This document shows positions 8,575-17,160 of a DNA stretch of 64,000 nucleotides, piece by piece. Location: contig NZ_OX267715.1 of the NCBI RefSeq assembly GCF_946151075.1, positions 2,829,881 through 2,893,880 of the forward strand. Direction: 5' to 3'. The position numbers and the translations under genes were made by a program. The notes under the pieces are model-generated. The model did no database searches. It saw only the letters and a list, made by a program, of their open reading frames with translations, and had not been told where the DNA came from. This stretch comes from Neobacillus sp. Marseille-Q6967. Its GTDB lineage: Bacteria; Bacillota; Bacilli; Bacillales; Cytobacillaceae. Every line of letters starts with the position of its first letter. Position 1 is the stretch's first letter.

Positions 8575-9189
8575 TTACTTTGCTTTTACAAGCTCTTTGA
8601 CACTGTTTTTCCCACGGTTTACAAGTTCCTTGTGGGTGTTTCTTGCCATTTTTACATATTCATTCGTAACCTGCTGCCATGCATTTCGACGCTCACGACT
8701 ATAGGCGATACTTGTTTCTGTATTTTTTTCAAAGTTATCCTCTAATTGATCAATAATATGAAATATAGATTTAACTGGTGTAAGTGCAAGATTTTCTAAT
8801 TGTTTTGTTACTTCTTTTAGTTGATTTTTAAGTTCTGAACGTTCATTCATTAATTCTGTTTCAATTTTTTCTTCTTCTTTTTGAATTTGTTCTTTACGGG
8901 CATTAATTTGATGGATTAATTCTGAAGTAACTTCTTTATTGGTTTTTCTGGCTTGGTCGTAAAGGTTAGCTAGTGACTTCCGGTATTGCTTGTTAAACTT
9001 TACTACTTCCTTCAACGCGTTAAAATAGGCATCTTCGCGACTTTCACGTAACTGCCTTGAGCGTTCCAAGGATTGCTCATATTGATTCCAAAGTGTATCA
9101 ACAAATAAGTTTTCTGCAGCAGACTCTTTTGGTGTAGGAATTACTTTATCTTCGGCAACTTGAACCGCTTCACTTTTCTTCTGTGCCAT
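8575..9189 (-). CDS. PhaP-type phasin / PHA granule-associated protein (copy 1)
   Basis: Predicted phasin that coats polyhydroxyalkanoate granules. The 204 residues are almost wholly helical and lack cysteines or membrane spans. Signature stretches FVDTLWNQYEQSLERSR, NKQYRKSLANLY and LENLALTPVKSIF are shared almost word for word with the second copy at 24026, and resemble PhaP of Bacillus megaterium. It carries an insert of about 25 charged residues in the middle relative to copy 2. The start overlaps the end of the PadR regulator by 20 bases, so the two are translationally coupled, as in phaQ-phaP of other bacilli. Confidence 0.82.
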   Translation of the reverse strand: MAQKKSEAVQVAEDKVIPTPKESAAENLFVDTLWNQYEQSLERSRQLRESREDAYFNALKEVVKFNKQYRKSLANLYDQARKTNKEVTSELIHQINARKEQIQKEEEKIETELMNERSELKNQLKEVTKQLENLALTPVKSIFHIIDQLEDNFEKNTETSIAYSRERRNAWQQVTNEYVKMARNTHKELVNRGKNSVKELVKAK

Positions 9190-9607
9190 GATCCTTCCTC
9201 CTCTTTTTACTGCTTACTTTCTCTATTGGATCCCTCTTCTGAAAAGATGGAATATAGAGCTCCAAGAAACTAGAATACATTTTAAAGAATTGATCCAACA
9301 TCGATTGGTATGTTTCTAATTGATGAGCATAGCCATTTAAGTATGTAATACCTGCTTTTGTAATAGAATACCTTCTTTTTGCCGGCCCAGTGCCATTGGT
9401 ATCCCATTCTGATGATACTAGTTCATCCTTCTCAAGTTGCCTTAACAATCTGTAAAGATTTCCCTGATCAATTGTTTTAAAGCCAAATGCCTGTAGTTTC
9501 TGACTTAGCTCATACCCATGGAGAGACATTCTGCTAAGAAGCAATAGAATAAATGGCAACACAAAATTTTTTGAAGGGTTGACAGTTTGATTGTCTTGAT
9601 TTACCAT
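9170..9607 (-). CDS. phaQ: PadR-family repressor, PhaQ type
   Basis: DNA-binding regulator of 145 residues. The N-terminal winged helix shows the PadR pattern: LPFILLLLSRMSLHGYELSQKL, GNLYRLLRQLEKDELVSSEW, then AKRRYSITKAGITYL. In Bacillus megaterium, PhaQ is the PHA-responsive repressor of phaQP; here too it is the first gene before a phasin. The promoter upstream carries a 20-base motif repeated upstream of the second phasin gene (see 9625-9644), so it probably controls both. The identification rests on family fold plus context. The C-terminal half is helical and ends in a lysine-rich tail. Confidence 0.8.
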   Translation of the reverse strand: MVNQDNQTVNPSKNFVLPFILLLLSRMSLHGYELSQKLQAFGFKTIDQGNLYRLLRQLEKDELVSSEWDTNGTGPAKRRYSITKAGITYLNGYAHQLETYQSMLDQFFKMYSSFLELYIPSFQKRDPIEKVSSKKRRKDHGTEEK

Positions 9608-9624
9608 TTCTATATCACCTCACC

Positions 9625-9644
9625 TATATGTATTTTACACCTAT
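9625..9644. promoter_or_regulatory. Candidate PhaQ operator overlapping the phaQ -10 box
   Basis: TATATGTATTTTACACCTAT differs by one base from 24626-24645, upstream of the second phasin gene. It covers the -10 hexamer of the phaQ promoter, where a repressor would block RNA polymerase. Assignment to PhaQ is inference. Confidence 0.6.
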
Positions 9645-9660
9645 CGGTATTTTTTGTCAA
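9632..9660 (-). promoter_or_regulatory. Sigma-A promoter of phaQ-phasin
   Basis: Minus-strand TTGACA (9655-9660) and TAAAAT (9632-9637) are separated by 17 bases, a near-consensus vegetative promoter about 25 bases from the phaQ ATG. Confidence 0.8.
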
Positions 9661-9757
9661 CTTGACAAATAGATGTTATTATAGGTTGTAACAATACGTT
9701 TGCACTATTCATAACTCGGCAATAAACCTTAATAAAACGAATGAAGGTGGTGCCAAT

Positions 9758-10540
9758 TTGGTAAAAGCGAGTGTTAGTAAGTCGGGGGTTCCTTATTTAC
9801 GTTTGGGCACTGGAGAACCATTAGTACTGATCCATGGTTTAGGTGAAGTAAAAGAAGGATGGAATAGTCAATACGAGTTAGCTGATCACTATGAGTTAAT
9901 TATTCCCGATTTACGCGGTCATGGAGAGTGTACAAAAACAGATGGGATAACGATTCCAAACTTCGCTGCAGACATTGTTGGTTTATTGAATGAGTTAGAA
10001 ATTGAAAACGCCCACATTTTAGGTTTATCTATGGGCGGTGCTGTTGCACAGGAAATCTACCGCCAAGCTCCAAGCCTCTGTCGATCTCTCATCCTTGTAA
10101 GTACATTCCACTTTTTCCCTAAAAGACTAAGAAGACTATTATTCAAAAGCAGAAAAACAAAGTTTGAATCCCTGCTGAAGGAAGGAAAACAAAAAACAGG
10201 TGCTGCCCACCTTGCCCTATATTCATGGAGTGAAGAGAATATAGAAAAGTTCAGTCGGTATTTTCAGCCAAAACCTCACATTTTTTTAAAATCACTAAAG
10301 GCCTGTCTTCAGGTTAATAACCTTAGCTTATTGCCAAAAATTAAGGTACCTACTTTAATCATAGGCGGCCAATATGATTCCATTTTGCCAGTTTGGATTC
10401 AACTTTGCATGCATAAGATGATCCCGAATTCCAAATTTATCATTATCAGAGAAACAGGACATGTAGCAAAATTAGAAGCAACAGACCGGTTTAATCTCCT
10501 GTTAAGAAAGTTCTTAAACCGGCATAAGGCTCCTGCTTAA
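9758..10540 (+). CDS. Alpha/beta hydrolase next to phasin (copy 1)
   Basis: Cytosolic serine hydrolase of 260 residues with an intact triad: nucleophile S91 in GLSMGG, aspartate D207 in GGQYDS, and histidine H235 in TGHVAKLE. HGLGEVKEGW forms the oxyanion region. It is about two-thirds identical by eye to the hydrolase at 24763, and each lies divergently beside a phasin. A role in mobilising PHA (depolymerase or oligomer hydrolase) is plausible from this doubled context but not shown; a general lactonase or esterase is the alternative. The start is TTG, with GAAGGTGG upstream. Confidence 0.75.
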   Translation: MVKASVSKSGVPYLRLGTGEPLVLIHGLGEVKEGWNSQYELADHYELIIPDLRGHGECTKTDGITIPNFAADIVGLLNELEIENAHILGLSMGGAVAQEIYRQAPSLCRSLILVSTFHFFPKRLRRLLFKSRKTKFESLLKEGKQKTGAAHLALYSWSEENIEKFSRYFQPKPHIFLKSLKACLQVNNLSLLPKIKVPTLIIGGQYDSILPVWIQLCMHKMIPNSKFIIIRETGHVAKLEATDRFNLLLRKFLNRHKAPA

Positions 10541-10546
10541 TTTATG

Positions 10547-10582
10547 ATAAGCGGAGAGGATGGGGGTCCTTTCCGCTTATTA
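10547..10582 (+). terminator. Hairpin after hydrolase copy 1
   Basis: ATAAGCGGA / TCCGCTTAT stem, but only a weak T-run after it. Confidence 0.55.
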
Positions 10583-10611
10583 ACCCATTATTTATATTTA
10601 TATATTTCCTT

Positions 10612-10821
10612 TTATATTCCTTTAAAGGCAAATCGGTAAATTTCAGCAAGCTCCGTTACTAATGGCTGCTTCGGATTGGCAATGGTATCTTGGTCATCGA
10701 ATGCATTTTCTGCAAGCATCGTTACTTTTTCATCAAATTCTTTTGTACTGATACCTGCTTCTGCTATACTCATTGGCATATCTAGTTCTTTTGTAAGCTT
10801 TAAAATTGCCTGTACCCATTC
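10612..10821 (-). pseudogene. 3' remnant of an adhE-like alcohol dehydrogenase
   Basis: Only the last 68 or so codons survive: WVQAILKLTKELDMPMSIAEAG, then EFDEKVTMLAENAFDDQDTIANPKQPLVTELAEIYRFAF. The AENAFDDQ...ANP...L..EI..IY..AF pattern is the end of bifunctional acetaldehyde/alcohol dehydrogenases or closely related iron-type dehydrogenases. Immediately upstream the frame meets two stops, and unrelated sequence leading into a repeat relic begins. There is no start codon or ribosome site, so this is a deletion relic, not a gene. Confidence 0.75.
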
Positions 10822-10886
10822 CTATTACGTCATTGAATAAGCTCCTTGAATAATCACCGCACGAAGGAAATGCGATAGCATTTTCG

Positions 10887-10935
10887 AGGATCTCGCGCCT
10901 TCCGCTCCAATCAACAATGAGCTTTAGCAGAGCCA
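10887..10935. repeat. Relic of a dispersed repeat (right-end fragment)
   Basis: CTCGCGCCTTCCGCTCCAA followed by TCAACA matches the right end of the relic at 6969-7035. It lies at the junction between the broken adhE end and an orphan promoter region. Confidence 0.55.
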
Positions 10936-11018
10936 ATCATAAAAATATAACCTTAATGAATCTGGCTAAAATATAACATGTTGGTTCATGAAAACATTGT
11001 CGAATTTTGTATAAAAAC

Positions 11019-11034
11019 GAATGAATATTCATTC
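11019..11034. promoter_or_regulatory. FadR-like palindromic operator
   Basis: GAATGAATATTCATTC is a perfect 16-base palindrome that fits the Bacillus fatty-acid-degradation repressor FadR site (TGAATGA...TCATTCA). No intact gene starts beside it; on the minus strand it would precede the adhE relic and repeat. Confidence 0.55.
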
Positions 11035-11073
11035 ATTGTTAAAAAATTCATAAAATGTTCAAAAACACAATAG

Positions 11074-11113
11074 AAAAACCCAAGACCTCATTAAAACAAA
11101 AGTCTTGGGCTTT
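11074..11113 (-). terminator. Terminator of ppc
   Basis: CCCAAGAC / GTCTTGGG stem followed on the minus strand by TTTTTC, four bases after the ppc stop. Confidence 0.8.
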
Positions 11114-11116
11114 ATA

Positions 11117-13882
11117 TCAACCTGTATTGCGCAAACCAGCAGAGATTCCACTAATAGTAAGAAGTACCTCTGTTAATAGCTCCTCGTTTGGCTCGTCCTG
11201 TTTTCTTAATTGCTTAATTAACTCTACCTGTAAAAAGTTTAATGGATCAACATATGGATTACGACGGTACACTGAATCCTTTATATTCGGAGTTTGATCA
11301 AGCAATTCGTTGTCACCGGTTATCCGAAGCAAAATCGCTTTAGTTCTATCATATTCTTCTAATATATTGGTAAAAATCCTTTCAGCGATCTCCTGATCCT
11401 TCACTAGTGTTAAATATTCCTTCGCAGTAGTAATATCTGCTTTCATCAATGCCATTTGAAGATTATCAATGGTCGAACGGAAAAATGGCCATTTTTCGTA
11501 CATCTCCTGCAACAGCTGCAAATTTTGTTCATTTTCCGATGCAAACTTTTCTAAACCTGTTCCAGCCGCATACCACGCTGGGAGAAGCTGGCGGCTTTGT
11601 GTCCAGGCAAAAACCCATGGGATTGCCCTTAAGTCCTCAAAACGACCGCGATTCTTTCTACTCATTGGCCTTGAGCCAATATTTAAATCGCCAAGCTCCC
11701 TTAATGGTGTCGCCTCATTAAAATAGATCAGGAAGTCCGGGTCGCCAAAAACAAGAGATTGATATTTCGCTAAGGCTGCATCCGAAATCTCTTCGATCGC
11801 CTTTTCCCATCCTTTATCCCGTAAATTTCCTTGCTCTGCTTCTTTTGAAACATGGGCAACTGCCTTCATAAGTGTTGACGTTGCCTGTTCTAAGCTGCGG
11901 TAGGCGATATCCTCTAGTAAATATCGAGAAGAGAGTACTTCTCCCTGCTCCGTAATTTTAACCCCATCACCGATCGTTTCTGCAGGCTGGGAAAGAAGGC
12001 TCCGGTTTAGTGGACCGCCTCCTCGGCCAAGTGATCCTCCGCGGCCATGGAAAAATTTCAAGCCTACTTGATATTTTTTTGACATTTCATGAATTTCAAG
12101 TTGTGCTTTATATAGTTTCCAGTTTGCAGTCAGGGTTCCACCGTCCTTACTTCCATCGGAATAACCCAGCATAATTTCTTGTTGATCATTCAACTGTTTT
12201 AAATGATTACGATAACCATCCATTTGAAATAAGGTTTCCATAATCTTTGGTCCTGCTGTTAAATCATCGATTGTTTCAAGTAATGGAGCTACATTTAAGT
12301 GGCTTTCGACTGTACCATCCGCATGTAAACGATAAATTCCTGTTTCTTTCGCCAACACAAGCACTTCAAGAAGATCGCTTGGTGACTTTGTCATACTTAC
12401 AAGATAAACGGAGATTGAACGTCGGCCAAATTCCTTATGAGCCTTATTAATCATCTGAAAAACATTAATAATTTGCTGAGTTTCAGCTGAATAATCTTCG
12501 TTTAATAATAGAACCGGCCTTGGGTCATTTAAAATCTTTTGTAAATGACTGACTTTTTCCTCTTCACCAAGATCAGCATAATTCTCAGTGATTCTCACTT
12601 TTCTGAGAATCTCACTAATGGCCGCTTCATGTTCACCGCTATGATTCCGAATGTCGAGTGTTGCAAGATGAAAACCAAAAAGCTGGACCTGTCTAATAAG
12701 TTTTTGTATAGATTTAAGTTCATGTTCCGCTGGATGATGCCTTTTAAGACTTCTCTTAACAATAAATAAATCGTTTAATAATTCCTCAGCATTTGCATAA
12801 CCAATTTGTGATTTACCAACTTGTTTTACCCGCTCGATCATAACTGCAAACTTTCGTCGGTAAACCTCACCTTTAATTGGCCATCTTTTCTCTTCCGGCA
12901 GATACTTTTCTTCCTCTTCCTCTACTAATTGTAACAGTTCCTCACTCACTTCAACCCTTGTAGTGGAGTGGCTGTAGCGCTTCATTATATCCACTAGAAC
13001 ATTTTTATATTTTTTTAAGACTAATTTACGCTGCATATGAAGGGTTTCCCATGTTATTTCAGGGGTCACATTCGGGTTGCCATCCCGGTCTCCGCCAATC
13101 CAAGAACCAAAACGCAGAAAATTGGGCACGTCCCATTTTACTGAAGGGAATCCTTTTTCTAGACAACTCTCAACCTCTTGATGAATTTCAGGCAAAACAT
13201 CGAATAAGGTCTGATCAAAATAATAAAGGCCATTTCTTACCTCATCCAGAACGGTCGGTTTATGGTGGCGCAATTCGTCTGTCTGCCATAAAATAGTCAC
13301 TTCATTAAATAAACTTTCATGAAGCTTACTACGTTCCCTCTTTGTCAGCAGCGGATGGTCTAACTTCTTTAAAGCTTCAGCAATCCGTTGTTGGATTTCA
13401 AGGATTGACCGTTTCGTTGCTTCCGTTGGATGTGCTGTGATAACCAGTTCAAGTGACAATGTATTCAATAAATCTTGAATAATTTCTTCACTGATATTAT
13501 TTTCCTTTAGTGAATTCACCGCACTTTCAATCGAATTCGGCTGAACAATCTTATCATCCTCAAGCTGGTACTGTCTTCTCCTGCGGATTCGGTGGTTTTG
13601 TTCAGCTACATTAATCAAATGAAAATACATAGAAAATGCGCGAATCACTTGCTTTCTCATTGGTGTTGGTAAGCTGGTAATTTCCTGTTTCAGATCAGCA
13701 TATATATCTTCATCGAATTGGCCGCGGAGGGATTTTGCCATTAATCTTATTTTTTCAACCTTTTCTAATAATTCGGTCCCGCCATGATTAACAAGAATTT
13801 CACCCAAAATCTGACCTAATAATTTAACATCTCGGCGCAATGGAAGACTGCTGTCTTTTTCCCTTACTTCTGTTGCCATCAT
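11117..13882 (-). CDS. ppc: Phosphoenolpyruvate carboxylase
   Basis: Converts phosphoenolpyruvate plus bicarbonate to oxaloacetate, replenishing the TCA cycle in the cytosol. The roughly 921 residues are full length. Seen: catalytic histidine region LVITAHPTEATKRS, the active-site loop FHGRGGSLGRGGGP, LRFGSWIGGDRDGNPNVTPE, and the conserved C-terminal end ISAGLRNTG. The GTG that would give a longer form lies within the ribosome site GAAGGTGAG, so an ATG at 13882 (or the next one) is the start. It is single, with its own terminator. B. subtilis itself uses pyruvate carboxylase and lacks ppc, so this is a useful genus marker. Confidence 0.95.
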   Translation of the reverse strand: MMATEVREKDSSLPLRRDVKLLGQILGEILVNHGGTELLEKVEKIRLMAKSLRGQFDEDIYADLKQEITSLPTPMRKQVIRAFSMYFHLINVAEQNHRIRRRRQYQLEDDKIVQPNSIESAVNSLKENNISEEIIQDLLNTLSLELVITAHPTEATKRSILEIQQRIAEALKKLDHPLLTKRERSKLHESLFNEVTILWQTDELRHHKPTVLDEVRNGLYYFDQTLFDVLPEIHQEVESCLEKGFPSVKWDVPNFLRFGSWIGGDRDGNPNVTPEITWETLHMQRKLVLKKYKNVLVDIMKRYSHSTTRVEVSEELLQLVEEEEEKYLPEEKRWPIKGEVYRRKFAVMIERVKQVGKSQIGYANAEELLNDLFIVKRSLKRHHPAEHELKSIQKLIRQVQLFGFHLATLDIRNHSGEHEAAISEILRKVRITENYADLGEEEKVSHLQKILNDPRPVLLLNEDYSAETQQIINVFQMINKAHKEFGRRSISVYLVSMTKSPSDLLEVLVLAKETGIYRLHADGTVESHLNVAPLLETIDDLTAGPKIMETLFQMDGYRNHLKQLNDQQEIMLGYSDGSKDGGTLTANWKLYKAQLEIHEMSKKYQVGLKFFHGRGGSLGRGGGPLNRSLLSQPAETIGDGVKITEQGEVLSSRYLLEDIAYRSLEQATSTLMKAVAHVSKEAEQGNLRDKGWEKAIEEISDAALAKYQSLVFGDPDFLIYFNEATPLRELGDLNIGSRPMSRKNRGRFEDLRAIPWVFAWTQSRQLLPAWYAAGTGLEKFASENEQNLQLLQEMYEKWPFFRSTIDNLQMALMKADITTAKEYLTLVKDQEIAERIFTNILEEYDRTKAILLRITGDNELLDQTPNIKDSVYRRNPYVDPLNFLQVELIKQLRKQDEPNEELLTEVLLTISGISAGLRNTG

Positions 13883-13969
13883 TCTCACCTTCTCATTTAT
13901 AGAATAATTATAAAATTTTATCTATTAATATAACATAACCTGTCCTACCTTGTTAAGAACTGTTTAGCT

Positions 13970-14008
13970 AAAAAAAAGCTGCAGCCCAATCTATAAGTGG
14001 CCGCAGCA
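13970..14008 (-). terminator. Terminator of the SRPBCC gene
   Basis: GCTGCGGCC / GGGCTGCAGC imperfect stem followed by seven T residues on the minus strand. Confidence 0.72.
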
Positions 14009-14015
14009 CGATTTA

Positions 14016-14465
14016 TTATTTCTTTTTAAAGTCTTCAAGTTTTGAAGAAATGGCCGCGGCCACTTCCTCTGTTGATTTGGGAAGGGCATTTTTAAACAGA
14101 GTGTTAGCTAAAGAACCTAGTGCCCCGCTGGCATTGATTTCAAGAAATCCAATCAGTTTTGTTTTATTATGTTGGATGGCCACAGCTTCTAAATATCCTT
14201 CTCCAACATATTTTTCGTTGGAGCGTCTTAATTCAAAAGTTACCCTTGACGGCTCATTCCATTCCTTAATGTCAATCAACAAACTAATTTTCTTTTTCAT
14301 AATACCCAGGTCACTTTTAAATTCCCAAAAAATTAACCGCTCATTCCTTATCTCATGGTACAAATAACCTGGTACAAGTGGTGCCCAGTTATTCGCATCC
14401 CTGACGAAGTCCCAGATTACATCGATAGGGATAGCTAATTCTACTTGTTGCATTTCGCTTGGCAT
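14016..14465 (-). CDS. SRPBCC (CoxG-like) ligand-binding protein
   Basis: Small cytosolic protein of 149 residues with START/SRPBCC-type features: an opening strand VELAIPIDVIWDFVRDANNWAPLVPGY, a central run of beta strands with GEGYLEAVAI, and a long C-terminal helix TLFKNALPKSTEEVAAAISSKLEDF. The pattern resembles the CoxG family (carbon-monoxide dehydrogenase subunit G), which in bacilli occurs without CO dehydrogenase genes. The ligand is unknown. AAGAGGG precedes the ATG. Separate terminators on both sides indicate a single-gene unit. Confidence 0.7.
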   Translation of the reverse strand: MPSEMQQVELAIPIDVIWDFVRDANNWAPLVPGYLYHEIRNERLIFWEFKSDLGIMKKKISLLIDIKEWNEPSRVTFELRRSNEKYVGEGYLEAVAIQHNKTKLIGFLEINASGALGSLANTLFKNALPKSTEEVAAAISSKLEDFKKK

Positions 14466-14488
14466 TTTGTATCCCTCTTTCAGGCAAG

Positions 14489-14520
14489 ATAAAAGACCTT
14501 CAATTTGAAGGTCTTTTTTA
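14489..14520 (-). terminator. Terminator of the aminotransferase gene
   Basis: AAAAGACCTTC-AATT-GAAGGTCTTTT perfect stem with T-run. It separates the aminotransferase from the SRPBCC gene. Confidence 0.82.
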
Positions 14521-14555
14521 TAGATATATGTTAAGAATCTGAATTATAGAAGGAT

Positions 14556-15737
14556 TTATTTTTTAAGGAGAGACTTCGTAAGAAATTCATCTATCCGATT
14601 TGCTGCAACTGACAATCGCTCAGACGGCTGAACTAATGCAATTCGAACATATCCCTCTCCTTGTTCCCCAAATGCATCACCAGGTACCACTGCAACACCT
14701 GCTTCATCAATTAATGCAAAAGCAAATTCCCGTGAGCTCCAGCCCGGAGGAATCTTTACCCAAAGAAACATCGTACCCGGCGATTTTTCCAAAGACCAGC
14801 CGCTTTTATTAAGCCCTGTGATCAACGTATCCCTGCGAATCTCATACTCTCTGACTTGTTCTTCAAGCATTGAAAAATCGGAAGTAAGAGCAGCAACTGC
14901 AGCTTTTTGTATTGGATAAAATACCCCATAATCGATATTCGATTTTAAGGAAGCTAAAATGGACAAGGCTTTTTCGTTGCCGACAACATAGCCTATCCTG
15001 CAGCCTGCCATATTAAAGGTTTTTGATAATGAATTAAATTCAATACCAACCTCTTTTGCACCTGGAATCATCATAAAGCTAATTTGTTCATGATGGTCAA
15101 AAATCAATTCAGAATAAGCAAAATCATGGACCACCAAAATATCATGCTGCTTCGCAAATAGAATAACCTTTTTAAAGAATTCCTTATCCGCCAGTGCTGT
15201 TACCGGGTTCCCAGGATAACTAAGAATCATCATTTTGGTCTTTTCCAATACGTCTAGTGGTATCTCTTCAAGTACCGGTAAAAAGCCGTTTTCTGCTTTT
15301 AATGGCATGGGATAAATCACACCGCCGGCGATGGTAACACTTGCTTCATAAATTGGATACCCAGGGTCTGGAACTAATACTATATCTCCCGGGTTTATCA
15401 TCGCAGTAGCCAAATGTGCTAGTCCATCCTGTGAGCCCATTAATTGAAGAACTTCTTTTAATGGGTTTAGTTCGACTGAATATCTGTGCCGATAAAAATA
15501 AGAAACTGCTTTATTAAACTCTGGTATTCCTTTTAACGTATAGCCATAATTTAATGGATCTTTTGAATATTTTACGAGGGTCTCAATCACAAAAGCCGGA
15601 GGAGGTAAATCTGGACTTCCGACACTTAAATCAATAACATCCATACCCCTATTCATCGCTTGCATTTTTCGGTCTGCCATTTCTTGAAAAATACTGGCGG
15701 ACATTTTTTTGACTTTTTCAGAAGCAACAAGATTCAT
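14556..15737 (-). CDS. Class I/II PLP-dependent aminotransferase
   Basis: About 393 residues with the fold-type I aminotransferase pattern: IDLSVGSPDLPPP near the N-terminus, YPGNPVTALADKEFF (substrate carboxylate region), VHDFAYSELIFD, and the PLP lysine in NSLSKTFNMAGCRIGY. The arginine in GYVRIALVQP probably binds the alpha-carboxylate. Homologues are often labelled LL-diaminopimelate or aspartate-type aminotransferase. The actual amino acid substrate cannot be told from sequence. The ATG at 15737 is preferred because the upstream GTG is part of the AAGAAGGTGA ribosome site. Confidence 0.8.
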   Translation of the reverse strand: MNLVASEKVKKMSASIFQEMADRKMQAMNRGMDVIDLSVGSPDLPPPAFVIETLVKYSKDPLNYGYTLKGIPEFNKAVSYFYRHRYSVELNPLKEVLQLMGSQDGLAHLATAMINPGDIVLVPDPGYPIYEASVTIAGGVIYPMPLKAENGFLPVLEEIPLDVLEKTKMMILSYPGNPVTALADKEFFKKVILFAKQHDILVVHDFAYSELIFDHHEQISFMMIPGAKEVGIEFNSLSKTFNMAGCRIGYVVGNEKALSILASLKSNIDYGVFYPIQKAAVAALTSDFSMLEEQVREYEIRRDTLITGLNKSGWSLEKSPGTMFLWVKIPPGWSSREFAFALIDEAGVAVVPGDAFGEQGEGYVRIALVQPSERLSVAANRIDEFLTKSLLKK

Positions 15738-15899
15738 AGTAGTCACCTTCTTATCATTATTGGAATATTAAATTATTTTACCAAAATTTTTATTATTTAT
15801 AAAATTAAAATTTAGAAGCTGGAAATGTTGTTAAACAGATTCGTATCTTTTATGATTGAAAATATAAACTACCAGATTTACAGTTGGAGGCTGTTGGCC

Positions 15900-16532
15900 G
15901 TGAAAGTTGCTCAATATTTATTATTCTTTTTAGGATTAACCTTTTTCGGGTTAGGGAATGCGATTGCCGTCAAAGTAAAATATCTTGGGCTGCACCCTTG
16001 GGAGGTCTTAAATGTAGCCCTTTATCAACATTTAGGACTTACTATTGGCACCTGGGGAGTCATTTGTGGACTGGTATTGATCATGGTCTCTTTTTTTACG
16101 GCTCGAAAATATATAAAAATTGGAACCTTTTTAAATGCTCTATTTATTGGACCGATTATGGACTTTTTTCTATGGACTGATATTTTACCAGATGCAACCC
16201 ATACTTGGGTTGATTATGTCATTCTTCTTTCAGCAATCGTAATTGCGGGGATCGGCGGGGGAATGTATGTAGCTGCAGGATTAGGTGCAGGACCGCGTGA
16301 TGGTTTCATGCTGTTTATCTCTGAAAAGACAAGATTTACGGTTAGTCAAGCACGGATTCTGGTTGAAAGTATTGTCTTAATTGTTGGCTTTTTATTAGGA
16401 GGACCTGCTTTTATAGCAACCTTCCTCTACACATTTATCCAGAGCCCTGTTTTTCAGCGCTCTTTGTATCTCTTTAAGAATCTCATTGACTATATCCGAA
16501 ATAAGAAAAGCAGTGAAAGTGTGTCTTTCTAA
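15900..16532 (+). CDS. YczE/YitT-like membrane protein
   Basis: Integral membrane protein with five or six hydrophobic segments and the family landmarks FFLGLTFFGLGNAIAVKVKYLGLHPWEVL and GGGMYVAAGLGAGPRDGFML. This is the YczE/YyaS group, of unknown transport function. An in-frame ATG at 15825 would add 25 polar residues, but it has a poor ribosome site. The GTG at 15900 has GGAGG nine bases upstream and yields the usual family length (about 210), so it is preferred with moderate certainty. Confidence 0.75.
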   Translation: MKVAQYLLFFLGLTFFGLGNAIAVKVKYLGLHPWEVLNVALYQHLGLTIGTWGVICGLVLIMVSFFTARKYIKIGTFLNALFIGPIMDFFLWTDILPDATHTWVDYVILLSAIVIAGIGGGMYVAAGLGAGPRDGFMLFISEKTRFTVSQARILVESIVLIVGFLLGGPAFIATFLYTFIQSPVFQRSLYLFKNLIDYIRNKKSSESVSF

Positions 16533-16555
16533 GACATACCTTTCACTGCTTTCAT
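16507..16555. terminator. Bidirectional terminator between convergent genes
   Basis: AGCAGTGAAAG pairs with CTTTCACTGCT across the stop of the YczE-like gene. It faces the end of the amidase-like gene. Confidence 0.72.
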
Positions 16556-17160
16556 TATGATATAATCTCTACTCTTTCAGTGTTAAAGTCCCGATAATAT
16601 TTAGGGTTCGTCATTTCATTAAGATGCTCGAAATGTGTTCCAGCAAAATAGTCTGATAATTTCCCTTCATAGACTAATTCCAATGAGGAGGAGGATTTTA
16701 TATCATCTGGGGTGACAAGTGACAATGGTTTATTTTTTTTAATCGTTATGCCTGATTCCTCAAGAAGAGCCGCAACAAAATGTGAGCAAAAGAAGGCATT
16801 TTTCCGGTCATACTCGAAATTAAACATGACAGCAAACAACCCCAGAAGGTTATAGCGATATTCGCGTTTATTTTCCTCAATTTCCTTAATTTTTTTGCAA
16901 ATGGCGTCATATTGACGTTCAGAAATCGTACAACAGTAAATAGCAGAATCAGCATTTTGAAAAATTCCGCCGCGAATATTTTCCCTTACGAATCCAGCCA
17001 AAAAAGGATTGCGAGGCCTTTTCCGGCCAAAACTGTATACATCCCATAAATGTTCATCCAACGCAATTGACGCATGATTATGAGGTTTTTTCGTATAAAA
17101 TTTAATCATTTTCGTTAAGACGGTTCCAGTGTCAGTAAGAATTACATAAACCTTCCTCAT
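16555..17160 (-). CDS. Permuted papain-fold (YiiX/NlpC-P60-like) protein
   Basis: A 201-residue protein with the landmarks of the circularly permuted NlpC/P60 group: an early histidine in KKPHNHASIALDE and a later cysteine in NAFFCSHFVAALLEESGI, the reverse order of classical NlpC/P60. MRKVYVILTDTGTVLTKMI opens the first strand. Members are suspected amidases, peptidases or lipid-acting enzymes. No signal peptide is visible, so it is probably cytosolic. It is convergent with the YczE-like gene, sharing a terminator. Confidence 0.68.
   Translation of the reverse strand: MRKVYVILTDTGTVLTKMIKFYTKKPHNHASIALDEHLWDVYSFGRKRPRNPFLAGFVRENIRGGIFQNADSAIYCCTISERQYDAICKKIKEIEENKREYRYNLLGLFAVMFNFEYDRKNAFFCSHFVAALLEESGITIKKNKPLSLVTPDDIKSSSSLELVYEGKLSDYFAGTHFEHLNEMTNPKYYRDFNTERVEIIS

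Noticed and set aside
10733..10936. 67-codon frame across the adhE remnant and repeat relic
   Set aside because: It is out of frame with the recognisable dehydrogenase sequence and begins inside the repeat, so it is an artefact of the deletion.
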